NCBI RefSeq assembly: GCF_002270415.1
Contig: NZ_NNRI01000002.1
Span: 1-64,000, forward strand
DNA from: Mesorhizobium sophorae
GTDB lineage: Bacteria; Pseudomonadota; Alphaproteobacteria; Rhizobiales; Rhizobiaceae
Direction of reading: 5' to 3'
DNA: 64,000 nt
The notes under the pieces are model-generated. The model did no database searches. It had not been told where the DNA came from and worked only from the letters and a program-made list of their open reading frames with translations. The position numbers and the translations under genes were made by a program. The stretch's first letter is position 1. Each line of letters opens with the position of its first letter. Of the stretch, positions 54,984 through 62,689 are shown in pieces.

Positions 54984-55156
54984 TGACCTGTCGTAAGCAG
55001 CTGACGCGGCTCAAGGCACCCTATCTCAAACGCATCCGGCTTGACTGGAACCTGCCGCTGTTTCGCGACCACGATTTCGAACTCGAATTCACCACGCCGA
55101 TCTGCACCGATCCGCAAGCTTTTGTGCAGGAAGCGCTGTCGGAGGATGATGCGTGA
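54983..55156 (+). pseudogene. Remnant of an AAA-type ATPase gene N-terminus
   Basis: A 57-codon frame whose start overlaps the preceding stop (TGATG). Its LKAPYLKRIRL and LPLFRDHDFELEFTTPI closely resemble the N-terminal strands that precede the Walker A of a widespread RecF/SMC-like AAA ATPase family (the usual continuation being T.IVGENGTGKS), but here the sequence goes to CTDPQAFVQEALSEDDA and stops. So it looks like a truncated fragment adapted into the operon, or a small protein that merely shares this stretch. No nucleotide-binding motif remains. The family link is from memory. Confidence 0.5.
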
Positions 55157-55911
55157 CCGACGACGATCTCAACTTGCGCAGCGAACAGGCGTGCCGCGAA
55201 GCCTGGCCGGCAGCGGCCGAAACCGCCGTCGACGGCTGGCTTCTTAGGCGCTCCGGTGGCCGGACCCGGCGCGCAAACTCGGTCAATCCCTTGCGTGGCA
55301 AGCGCGGCGCGCCCGACAGGGTGATCGACGCTGCCGAGTCCTTCTATGTCGGCCACGACCAGACGCCGCTGTTTCGGGTGCCTGATATCGCCGATGAACT
55401 TGAAGGCGCACTCGACCATCGCGGTTATCAGCTCGAAGGCGGAACCATCCACCTTTATGCCGGTATCGACGACCTGGCGGAGATCCGCGACGGGCGCGTC
55501 ACTGTATCGCCGGTGCCCGCCGAAGACTGGCTCGCAGCGCGGTTTCGCATAGGCGCCTACGACGACATTGATCGCCGCGTCTTTCGCGAGATGGCGGGGC
55601 TGATCGCCGGCGACCGGGCGTTCGTATCCTGCGAACGCGACAGCGAAATTGCCGCCCTGGCCTATGGCGTCATCCGAAACGGGCTGCTTGTGGTGGAATC
55701 GGTTGAAACCGACGGCCGCTTCAGGCAGCAAGGCCTGGGCCGCAAGACGGTCGGCGGTCTAATCGACTGGGCACGACGGGCGGGTGCTGACGCGGCATGC
55801 CTGCAAGTGGTGGCCGACAATGCGCCAGGCCGTGCGCTCTATGCTTCGCTTGGGTTCAGCCGTGAACTTTACCGCTATCACTACCGCAGGAAGCCGCATG
55901 AACCACGATAG
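55153..55911 (+). CDS. GNAT-family N-acetyltransferase
   Basis: A 252-residue protein. The C-terminal half (about 115-250) is a standard GNAT fold with VESVETDGRFRQQGLGRKTVGGLIDWARRAGADAACLQVVADNAPGRALYASLGF, which has the acetyl-CoA loop RxxGxG. The N-terminal 110 residues (LRSEQACREAWPAAAETAVDGWLLRRSGGRTRRANSVNP) match a known partner domain of such proteins, found also in Mycobacterium acetyltransferases of unknown substrate. It starts with GTG at 55153, overlapping the preceding small ORF by four bases. Its stop lies after the start of the next gene, a 14-base overlap. Confidence 0.85.
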   Translation: MTDDDLNLRSEQACREAWPAAAETAVDGWLLRRSGGRTRRANSVNPLRGKRGAPDRVIDAAESFYVGHDQTPLFRVPDIADELEGALDHRGYQLEGGTIHLYAGIDDLAEIRDGRVTVSPVPAEDWLAARFRIGAYDDIDRRVFREMAGLIAGDRAFVSCERDSEIAALAYGVIRNGLLVVESVETDGRFRQQGLGRKTVGGLIDWARRAGADAACLQVVADNAPGRALYASLGFSRELYRYHYRRKPHEPR

Positions 55912-56419
55912 TTACGACAACACCTACATCGCCGGCATCCTCAATTCGGTGAAGACCATCGCCATGGTTGGCGCGTCCGCCAATGACGTGCGCCCAAGCT
56001 ATTTCGTGCTGAAATATCTGCTGGCCAAGGGCTTTTCGGTGTTTCCGATCAACCCTGGCCAGGCCGGCAAGCAAATCCTCGGCCGGATGACCTATGCTAG
56101 GCTGGCTGATGTTCCCGAACCGATCGACATGGTCGACATCTTTCGCGCGGCGTCGGCAGTGCCGGGCATTGTCGATGAGGTGTTGCGGCTCGATCCCTTG
56201 CCGAAAGTCCTCTGGATGCAGCTTGGCGTACGCCATGACGAGACAGCCGCGCGCGCCGAGGCTGCCGGCATCAAGGTGGTGATGAACCGCTGCCCCAAGA
56301 TCGAATATGGCAAGCTGTCCGGCGAGATCGGTTGGACTGGTGTCAATTCCGGCGTGCTGTCGTCGAAGAAGCCGTTGATGCGCCCCGGGTTCCAGAGTTT
56401 CGGCGTTCGCCAGAAATGA
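55898..56419 (+). CDS. CoA-binding domain protein (YccU type)
   Basis: A 173-residue cytosolic protein of the CoA-binding-2 family (YccU/Rossmann fold). VKTIAMVGASANDVRPSYFVLKYLLAKGFSVFPINPGQAGKQILG carries the nucleotide-binding loop, and PEPIDMVDIFRAASAVPGIVDEVLRLDPLPKVLWMQLGVRHDE follows the family pattern. Function is not established. It overlaps the GNAT gene by 14 bases. Its stop codon's last base is the first base of a family A palindromic repeat. Confidence 0.9.
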   Translation: MNHDSYDNTYIAGILNSVKTIAMVGASANDVRPSYFVLKYLLAKGFSVFPINPGQAGKQILGRMTYARLADVPEPIDMVDIFRAASAVPGIVDEVLRLDPLPKVLWMQLGVRHDETAARAEAAGIKVVMNRCPKIEYGKLSGEIGWTGVNSGVLSSKKPLMRPGFQSFGVRQK

Positions 56420-56467
56420 TGCATGTCGCCCAAAAGTGCGCAGCGGTTTTGAGACAACGACATGCAT
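56419..56467. repeat. Palindromic repeat family A, copy 2
   Basis: A 49-bp element with the same 10-bp termini as copy 1 (ATGCATGTCG / CGACATGCAT). It begins on the last base of the CoA-binding gene's stop codon (TGA then TGCAT). Confidence 0.9.
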
Positions 56468-56482
56468 CAAAAAGGAGCCTCT

Positions 56483-56638
56483 AAGGCGCGTCGGATAAAG
56501 TCCTTCAAACGCGGCGCGCCTTGGAAGCAAAAATTATTCCGCAAGGTCGTGTATTTTCTCGCGTCCCGGCCGCAGATCGTTCGCCGAAGGGCATTTTCTT
56601 CTTTGCATTCGCGTCCGGGCTTCGCCAAGAATGCCCGG
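56483..56638 (+). promoter_or_regulatory. Structured leader upstream of metY
   Basis: Three hairpins can be drawn: AAGGCGCG (56483-56490) with CGCGCCTT (56515-56522); CCTTGGAA (56519-56526) with TTC..CAAGG (56537-56546), which shares CCTT with the first; and CCGGGC (56615-56620) with GCCCGG (56633-56638). Competing stems followed by a stem near the start codon are typical of riboswitch or attenuation control. It does not match the SAM-II consensus I know. An unstructured explanation by chance GC content is possible. Confidence 0.4.
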
Positions 56639-56670
56639 CCATTTCAAGAGTTTCAAAAAGAGAGGTTTCG

Positions 56671-57951
56671 ATGACCCGCACGCCCGGTTTCAACACGCTC
56701 GCCGTCCATGCCGGCGCCAAGCCTGACCCGGCGACCGGCGCGCGGGCCACGCCGATCTACCAGACGACCTCCTTCGTCTTCGACGATGCCGATCACGCCG
56801 CCTCGCTGTTCGGGCTGAAGGCCTTCGGCAACATCTACACCCGCATCATGAACCCGACGCAGGCAGTGCTGGAAGAACGCATCGCGGCCCTCGAGGGCGG
56901 CACGGCGGCGCTTGCGGTCGCCTCCGGCCATGCCGCGCAAGTGATCGTGTTCCACAATTTGATGCAGCCGGGCGACAATTTCGTCGCCGCCAACAAGCTT
57001 TATGGCGGCTCGATCAACCAGTTCGGCCACGCCTTCAAGAATTATGGCTGGGAGGTGCGCTGGGCCGACACCAATGACATCTCGACCTTCGAGAGCCAGA
57101 TCGACGACAGGACCAAGGCGATCTTCATCGAGAGCCTCGCCAATCCGGGCGGCACCTTTGTCGACATCGAGAAGATCGGCGACATCGCCCGCAAGCACGG
57201 CCTGCCGCTTATCGTCGACAACACGCTGGCCTCGCCCTACCTGATCCGCCCGATCGAGCACGGCGCCGACATCGTCGTCCATTCGCTGACCAAATTCATC
57301 GGCGGTCACGGCAATTCGATCGGTGGCGCCATCGTCGACGGCGGCACCTTCGACTGGTCCAAGTCGGGCAAGTACCCGATGCTGTCGGAACCGCGCCCCG
57401 AATATGGCGGCCTTATCCTGCACGAAACGTTCGGCAATTTCGCTTTCGCCATTGCCGCACGCGTGCTTGGCCTGCGCGATCTCGGCCCGGCGATTTCGCC
57501 GTTCAACGCCTTCCTGATCCTGACCGGCCTGGAAACCTTGCCGCTGCGCATGCAACGCCACTGCGACAATGCCGTGACCGTCGCCGCCTGGCTGTCCAAT
57601 CACCCTAAGGTCGCCTCGGTGAATTATCCCGGCCTGCCCTCAGACAAGAACCACGCGCTGCAGAAGAAGTACTCGCCGCAAGGCGCCGGCGCCGTGTTCA
57701 CCTTCGGTCTCAAGGGCGGCTATGACGCCGGCGTCAAATTCGTCGAGGCGCTGGAACTGTTTTCGCACCTCGCCAATGTCGGCGACACCAAGTCGCTGGT
57801 CATCCACCCGGCATCGACCACGCACCGCCAGCTTTCCGACGAGCAGAAAGTCAAGGCCGGAGCCGGTCCGGACACTGTGCGGCTTTCCATCGGCATCGAG
57901 GACGTCAACGACATCGTTGCCGACCTCGAACAGGCGCTTGCCAAGGTCTGA
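56671..57951 (+). CDS. metY: O-acetylhomoserine aminocarboxypropyltransferase
   Basis: A 426-residue PLP enzyme that makes homocysteine from O-acetylhomoserine and sulfide. The N-terminus GFNTLAVHAGAKPDPATGARATPIYQTTSF, the PLP-lysine motif VHSLTKFIGGHGNSIGGAIVD (Lys near 207) and the late SLVIHPASTTHRQL are all typical of the MetY branch of the Cys/Met metabolism family. The ATG at 56671 has AGAGAGG ahead. It is preceded by a structured leader and followed after six bases by a cupin gene; the pair is bracketed by two family A repeats. Confidence 0.96.
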   Translation: MTRTPGFNTLAVHAGAKPDPATGARATPIYQTTSFVFDDADHAASLFGLKAFGNIYTRIMNPTQAVLEERIAALEGGTAALAVASGHAAQVIVFHNLMQPGDNFVAANKLYGGSINQFGHAFKNYGWEVRWADTNDISTFESQIDDRTKAIFIESLANPGGTFVDIEKIGDIARKHGLPLIVDNTLASPYLIRPIEHGADIVVHSLTKFIGGHGNSIGGAIVDGGTFDWSKSGKYPMLSEPRPEYGGLILHETFGNFAFAIAARVLGLRDLGPAISPFNAFLILTGLETLPLRMQRHCDNAVTVAAWLSNHPKVASVNYPGLPSDKNHALQKKYSPQGAGAVFTFGLKGGYDAGVKFVEALELFSHLANVGDTKSLVIHPASTTHRQLSDEQKVKAGAGPDTVRLSIGIEDVNDIVADLEQALAKV

Positions 57952-57957
57952 TCGATC

Positions 57958-58302
57958 ATGACCGCGTTTCTTTCCGTCGACATCAAAAACGTGGAACCCG
58001 AATCTGGCGCGCCGGCGCCGGATCGGCTGATCTCGGGCGATCCGAAATTCCGCACCTGGAACGTCGAGGAGCGTGACGGTGGCCTCTATGCCGGCATCTG
58101 GGAATCGACCCCGGGCAAATGGCGCATCGTCTATGACGAATGGGAATTCTGCCACATCCTGTCCGGCGTTTCGGTGATCGCCGAAGAAGGCGGTGCGGCG
58201 CGCACCGTCAAGGCCGGCGACAGCTTTGTGCTCAGGCCCGGCTTCAAGGGCAGTTGGGAAGTGCTTGAAACGACCCGCAAGGAGTATGTGATCAAGCTCT
58301 AA
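57958..58302 (+). CDS. Cupin domain protein
   Basis: A 114-residue protein forming one cupin barrel. It contains GIWESTPGKWRIVYDEWEFCHILSGVSVI, which stands for cupin motif 1 with a Glu and a His, and GDSFVLRPGFKGSWEVLETTRKEYVI for motif 2. The typical (EutQ/DUF861-type) cupin with W-rich core fits best. Function unknown; the close spacing (six bases) suggests that it is co-expressed with metY. Its stop codon merges into a family A repeat. Confidence 0.86.
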   Translation: MTAFLSVDIKNVEPESGAPAPDRLISGDPKFRTWNVEERDGGLYAGIWESTPGKWRIVYDEWEFCHILSGVSVIAEEGGAARTVKAGDSFVLRPGFKGSWEVLETTRKEYVIKL

Positions 58303-58349
58303 TGCATGTCGCCCAAAAGTGGCCCCGGTTTTGGGGGAACGACATGCAT
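58302..58349. repeat. Palindromic repeat family A, copy 3
   Basis: A 48-bp element with identical 10-bp termini, beginning on the last base of the cupin stop codon (TAA then TGCAT). The interior differs slightly from copies 1 and 2. Confidence 0.9.
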
Positions 58350-58372
58350 AAAAACAGGCATCCAGGCCGGGG

Positions 58373-59101
58373 TCAGACGACGCGATCGATATCGCTGTCC
58401 GAAAATCCGTATCGCGCCATCATCTGCCGGTGCCAGTCACCGCCCAGCAATTCATCGAGGCAAGCATCGATGTCCCTGAGCAGGGCGCGGTTGCCCTTGG
58501 CGATTGCGAAGGCACCGGCCGATGGCTGTTTTTCGCTGGCCGGGACCTCGACAAGGCCAAGCGGCATTTCGGACCGCTGGGTCAGATAGCCTCGATGCGC
58601 CATCGCAACGCTGGCATAGGCGTGCACCACGCCGTTGGCGACTGCATCCGCTGCGTCGGCCTGGGTTGCAAACATCCTGATCTGCTCCGGCGCAATCCCG
58701 TTGTGCAACGCCGTGAGATGCTGCACCTGGTCGGTAATGACGCCAAGCAACGCCGTCCGGTCGCTGGCAATGGACTGGTAGCCGCCAAAGCCGCGCGGAT
58801 TGTCTTTCGCGACCAGCAACCCATCCTGCAACGCCCAGATCGGCCGTGTGAAGTCGACGATCTCTTGGCGCTCGTCGGAGACGAACAGGCCGGTCGTCAT
58901 GGTCCAGCGGCCCTCGACCAGCCCTGGCAGCAATTCAGCGAATTCGGTCTCGATCGGCCTGAAGCCCGCCAATCCGAGCTTCTCGCCGAGCCTGCGCGCA
59001 AGCTCGACGTCACAGCCTGAGACCTCGCCCGATGCACCGGTGAAGCAGAATGGCGGCTCTTCGAGGAAGGCGAATTTCAACTCCGTCAGATGTTTGGGCA
59101 A
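58373..59101 (-). CDS. Solute-binding-like protein (SBP family 3) without signal peptide
   Basis: A 242-residue protein of the amino-acid-binding type: LKFAFLEEPPFCFTGASGEVSGCDVELARRLGEKLGL at the N-terminus and later PLGLVEVPASEKQPSAGAFAIAKGNRALLRDIDACLDELLGG. No hydrophobic signal peptide precedes it, so the protein would stay in the cytoplasm unless an unrecognised start exists. The start is TTG at 59101, ten bases after AGGA; the in-frame codons upstream run into the preceding gene's end. It is 12 bases after the unknown exported-protein gene and may be the last gene of an operon beginning with the P450. No permease or ATPase gene is adjacent. Confidence 0.7.
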   Translation of the reverse strand: MPKHLTELKFAFLEEPPFCFTGASGEVSGCDVELARRLGEKLGLAGFRPIETEFAELLPGLVEGRWTMTTGLFVSDERQEIVDFTRPIWALQDGLLVAKDNPRGFGGYQSIASDRTALLGVITDQVQHLTALHNGIAPEQIRMFATQADAADAVANGVVHAYASVAMAHRGYLTQRSEMPLGLVEVPASEKQPSAGAFAIAKGNRALLRDIDACLDELLGGDWHRQMMARYGFSDSDIDRVV

Positions 59102-59113
59102 ACCGTCGCCATC

Positions 59114-60178
59114 CTATTTCGCCGGGAACTGGCTGAGGCAGGCCTCCGATGCCTTGTCGTGGAAGGTCAGGGCATTGGCGTCCTGTGTCTCGATATCGGC
59201 GTCGGAAATCTCGTTGCGATAGTACTGCGCCACGAGATCAAGGCCTTCCTGGCTGATGCCCTGGGTGGGCATTTCGCGCGCAAGGCAGCCGCAAAGGCTG
59301 AGCGCTCGGTCCGGTGAGCCAACCTTGTGGTTGGTGAGGATGAAGTCCTGCGCTGGACAGGCATCGAGGAAGCCGGCGAAATTGAGCTTCTGCTGCGGCT
59401 GGTCGCCATGATTGAAGTAGGCCGGCGGCCATTGGCTCTTGCCGCTGGCGACATCGCAGCCGGTGCCGACATCCTCGGCATTCTTCAGAAGCGCCTGCCA
59501 GGCAATCTCTTTCGCGCCCGTCGGATATTCGAAATTCTCGCCCAGCGATGCGGTGTACATATCGAGATCGGGCTGCGTGAAGCCGGTCACCTGAAACCGG
59601 CTGAACCGGCATTGGCATTCAGCGCTCACGCGTTCCGCTTCACCCTCCGCCGGCTGCTCGTTGGATCTGCTTTTCCGGCAGGCCGCCATGAAGGCGGCGC
59701 CATCGAGCGACGAGGCAGGAAATGTAGAGGCGTCGACATAGCGTTTTCCGTCCCAGCCGATCATCATCTGGTCGGTCTGGATGTCGAGAAAACCGTTTCG
59801 TTTGAAGGCGCTGAGCCCGATCTTGTCCTGCGGCACCAGCCTCGCACCGGGAATGTCGCCGAGGACTTCCTGGTAGCTGTCGCCTTCGAGGACGAACAGG
59901 AAGTTGCCGCAATGGATGCCGTCGCAGTCCGGCGCATAGCGATAGGCGAAGATCTCGGGAAAGCCGTCGAGGTTGAGATCGACCTCCACCGCAAAGGATG
60001 GCGGCGGGAAATCCTTGGCTCCGGTCTGCCGCTCCAGCAGGCCGGCCGCCATTTTCTGGGCGATCGCCACGCTGTTTTCCCACGGGATGTTTTCCGGCTG
60101 TTGCTGGGCATGCGCCACACCGAGGCATGACAGCATTGCCACTGCGAACGCCGTCGCCGGTCTCGAAAACACCCTCAT
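59114..60178 (-). CDS. Exported protein of unknown function
   Basis: A 354-residue protein with a signal peptide (MRVFSRPATAFAVAMLSCLGVAHA). The mature part is rich in cysteine (about twelve), with pairs such as CDGIHCGN, ECQCRF, GCDV and LCGCLARE, suggesting several disulfide bonds in the periplasm. A region around SFAVEVDLNLDGFPEIFAYRYA resembles calcium-binding loop-like (D.N.DG) sequences of FG-GAP or EF-hand-like type. I do not recognise the whole family. It lies 24 bases after the P450 gene and 12 bases before the solute-binding-like gene, all on the minus strand. Confidence 0.65.
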   Translation of the reverse strand: MRVFSRPATAFAVAMLSCLGVAHAQQQPENIPWENSVAIAQKMAAGLLERQTGAKDFPPPSFAVEVDLNLDGFPEIFAYRYAPDCDGIHCGNFLFVLEGDSYQEVLGDIPGARLVPQDKIGLSAFKRNGFLDIQTDQMMIGWDGKRYVDASTFPASSLDGAAFMAACRKSRSNEQPAEGEAERVSAECQCRFSRFQVTGFTQPDLDMYTASLGENFEYPTGAKEIAWQALLKNAEDVGTGCDVASGKSQWPPAYFNHGDQPQQKLNFAGFLDACPAQDFILTNHKVGSPDRALSLCGCLAREMPTQGISQEGLDLVAQYYRNEISDADIETQDANALTFHDKASEACLSQFPAK

Positions 60179-60202
60179 GTCGCAGCCCCAGGCCCGCGAT
60201 CG

Positions 60203-61453
60203 TCAGAAGCCGACGGCGAGCGTTTCCAGCCCATGGAAATGGTAAGTGTCGCGGAAGCGCGGCTGTTCGGCAAGATGCAGCTTTGGCTGCCGGTCGAACA
60301 AGGTTTTCAGCGATAGCTGCAATTCGAGCCGGGCCAGCGGCGCACCGATGCAGAAATGGATGCCGGCGCCGAAGGATACGTTCTTCTGGTCGGCGCGATC
60401 CGGGTTGAAGGCGAGCGGTTCGGCGAAGGCGCGCGGGTCATGATTGGCCATGCCAAGCAGCAGCCCGATCGTCTGGCCCGGCTGTACGACGATGCCTGGC
60501 GCGACTTCGAACTCCTGATAGGCGTAGCGCGTGAACATGTGCAGTGGCGCGTCGAAGCGCAGGCACTCCTCCACTGTCGCCGCGGTCGCTTCGGGTGAGC
60601 TGAAGAAGCGACGGGGATCGCCGCCTTGCGCCAGGATCGAGCGCACGGCATTGCCGGTCTGGTGCACGGTCGCTTCATGGCCGGCATTGAGCAGCAGGAT
60701 CGCCGAGGACACCATCTCGTCCTCCGACAGTTTCTGGCCGTCCTCCTGCGCCGAGATCAGCAACGACAGCAGGTCGTCACCGGGGTTCTTGCGCCGCTCG
60801 GTGATATGGCCGCGCAGGAAATCGGCAAAATCGCCTGCGGCGCGGTTGGCCGTCTCCTCGGTTTCGCGCGTGCGGCTATGCATGTACATGGCGACCATCT
60901 GGTGCGACCAGTCGAGCAGTTGCGGCCCCATCTCGACCGGCACGCCGAGCATTTCTGCAATGATGGTGATCGGCAGCGGCGCCGCGAAGGCGGGCAAGAG
61001 GTCGACAGCCTTGCCTTGTTCGAAACGGTCGATCAACTCGTTGGCGAGCGCTTCGACGCGTGGCCGCAGCCGTTCGACCTGGCGCGAGACGAAGGCCCGG
61101 TTGACCAGCGTTCTCAGCCGCGTGTGCACCGGTGGCTCCAGCTCCAGCATCGAATTGGCTTCGATGCCGTCGAATGCCTTGAGATGGCTGCGGTCCTGGC
61201 CGACACCGCGCCTATCTGGAACGCCGGCCGGGTTCTGCCGGCCGAAGCGACGATCGCGCAGCAGCCGGTTGACGTCGTCGAAGCCGCCAAAGCACCAGAA
61301 GCCGAACTCTTCCCAGAAGGATGCATTCGAGGTGCCGTGCAGAAAGGCGTAGGCCTCGTAAGGATCTTGAAAAAAGGCAGGCTCGTGCGGATCGAGCCGC
61401 AGGTGGCGGATGGCTGGATCAAAGGCCAGATAAGGTGGCGTCAATTTGGTCAT
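60203..61453 (-). CDS. Cytochrome P450
   Basis: A 416-residue soluble bacterial P450. The heme-binding motif is SFGAGIHFCIGAPLARLE with the axial Cys368. The ExxR motif is ECLR, and the I-helix reads LLLNAGHEATVHQTGN, where AGHEAT replaces the usual AGxDT oxygen-activation stretch by Glu. The substrate is not predictable. The ATG at 61453 was preferred to the longer frame since the protein begins properly at TKLTPPYLAFDPA. Reductase and ferredoxin partners are not in the window. It is divergent from a flavoprotein gene, 103 bases apart. Confidence 0.93.
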   Translation of the reverse strand: MTKLTPPYLAFDPAIRHLRLDPHEPAFFQDPYEAYAFLHGTSNASFWEEFGFWCFGGFDDVNRLLRDRRFGRQNPAGVPDRRGVGQDRSHLKAFDGIEANSMLELEPPVHTRLRTLVNRAFVSRQVERLRPRVEALANELIDRFEQGKAVDLLPAFAAPLPITIIAEMLGVPVEMGPQLLDWSHQMVAMYMHSRTRETEETANRAAGDFADFLRGHITERRKNPGDDLLSLLISAQEDGQKLSEDEMVSSAILLLNAGHEATVHQTGNAVRSILAQGGDPRRFFSSPEATAATVEECLRFDAPLHMFTRYAYQEFEVAPGIVVQPGQTIGLLLGMANHDPRAFAEPLAFNPDRADQKNVSFGAGIHFCIGAPLARLELQLSLKTLFDRQPKLHLAEQPRFRDTYHFHGLETLAVGF

Positions 61454-61556
61454 GCCAGACCAATAGCGCGGCTTGCCAGCCCGGTTCCAGACCGTATGTT
61501 GCGCCCGATAGCCCAATGCGTTGAGCCAGCCATATGGCTGCGGAAAGACTGAACTG

Positions 61557-62660
61557 ATGAATGTGATCGTTGTCGGCGCGGGCATTGCCGGTCTTTCCAC
61601 CGCGTGGTCGCTGGTCAAGGCCGGCCACAGCGTTTCCATCGTCGAGCAGGGACCGATCCCCAACCCGCGGGCGGCATCGGGCGACCATCACCGCATCATC
61701 CGCCGCGCCTACCGGGCCGGTACCGGCTATGGCCGGCTGATCACCGAAGCCTATCAGGCCTGGGACGAGATGTGGGCCGATCTCGGCGAAAGCCACCTCG
61801 ATCCCAGAGGCTTTGTCTGCATCTCGCGCGCGCCGGGCGACGAGGCCGAGGAATACCGCGAGGGCCTGGAGGAGGGGAATTTCCCTTTCGAATTGCTGGA
61901 GCCGGATGCGGCCGCGCAACGCTGGCCGTTTCTTGAGGCTGGCTCGTTCCGCTATGCCTATTTTTCGACCGAAGGCGGTGCGCTGCACTGCCGCAAGATC
62001 GCCTCCGGCCTGGCCAAATGGCTGCGGACCAATGGCGCCAATGTCTACGAGAACAGCAAGGTCGTCGAAATCGCCGAGGAAACCGGCCACATCGCGCTCG
62101 AAAGCGGCGAAACCATGCAGGCCGACCGCATCGTCGTCGCTGCCGGTGCCTGGGTGTTGAAACTTTTCCCGGAACTGGACGGCGAACTGAAAACCTATCG
62201 AACGGCACTTGCCTATGTCGAACCGCCGGCCGACCTCAAGGCCGCCTGGCAGGCAGCACCGGTCGTCCTCGATGTCGGCGGTACGGTCGACGGCCACGTG
62301 ATCCCGCCTTCCGGCGGCGGCGGCATGAAATTCGGTTCCGGATTGCACAGGGTGCCGACCAGCGACGCCGACTGGAACCGGGAGCCGGTGCCGGGCGAGG
62401 GCGAGGCGATCCGCAACCTGTTTTCGCCGCCGATCGCCCGCATCGATGAGTATGAGGTGACCGAGGTCGTCACCTGCGCCTACACCTTCACCGCCGACGA
62501 GACATTCATGGCGCACGAGAAGGGCAGATGCTTGGTCGTCTCGGCCTGCTCCGGCCATGGCTACAAGTTCGGTGCTGCGGTAGGCCGGCGCGTTGCCGCT
62601 GCCATTGATGATGGCGACATCGCCGGACTGAAGCGCTGGCTGCGAGCGGAGGTGGCCTGA
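61557..62660 (+). CDS. FAD-dependent amine oxidase, sarcosine-oxidase-like
   Basis: A 367-residue flavoprotein of the DAO/monomeric sarcosine oxidase family. The dinucleotide-binding start VIVVGAGIAGLSTAWSLVKAG is followed by ASGDHHRIIRRAYR, the family's arginine-rich FAD motif. The covalent-flavin cysteine is likely Cys307 in VVTCAYTFTADETF, and the end has SACSGHGYKFGAAVGRRVA. Such enzymes oxidise N-methyl amino acids or similar secondary amines, releasing hydrogen peroxide. The start is the ATG at 61557. It is convergent with a PLP-dependent decarboxylase gene (29-base gap). Confidence 0.9.
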   Translation: MNVIVVGAGIAGLSTAWSLVKAGHSVSIVEQGPIPNPRAASGDHHRIIRRAYRAGTGYGRLITEAYQAWDEMWADLGESHLDPRGFVCISRAPGDEAEEYREGLEEGNFPFELLEPDAAAQRWPFLEAGSFRYAYFSTEGGALHCRKIASGLAKWLRTNGANVYENSKVVEIAEETGHIALESGETMQADRIVVAAGAWVLKLFPELDGELKTYRTALAYVEPPADLKAAWQAAPVVLDVGGTVDGHVIPPSGGGGMKFGSGLHRVPTSDADWNREPVPGEGEAIRNLFSPPIARIDEYEVTEVVTCAYTFTADETFMAHEKGRCLVVSACSGHGYKFGAAVGRRVAAAIDDGDIAGLKRWLRAEVA

Positions 62661-62689
62661 ACCGCACCAGGTCGAAGACTCGCGGCGGC

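Noticed and set aside
56483..56670. SAM-II riboswitch upstream of metY
   Set aside because: The conserved SAM-II core that I know was not found. The competing stems are kept as an unclassified leader.
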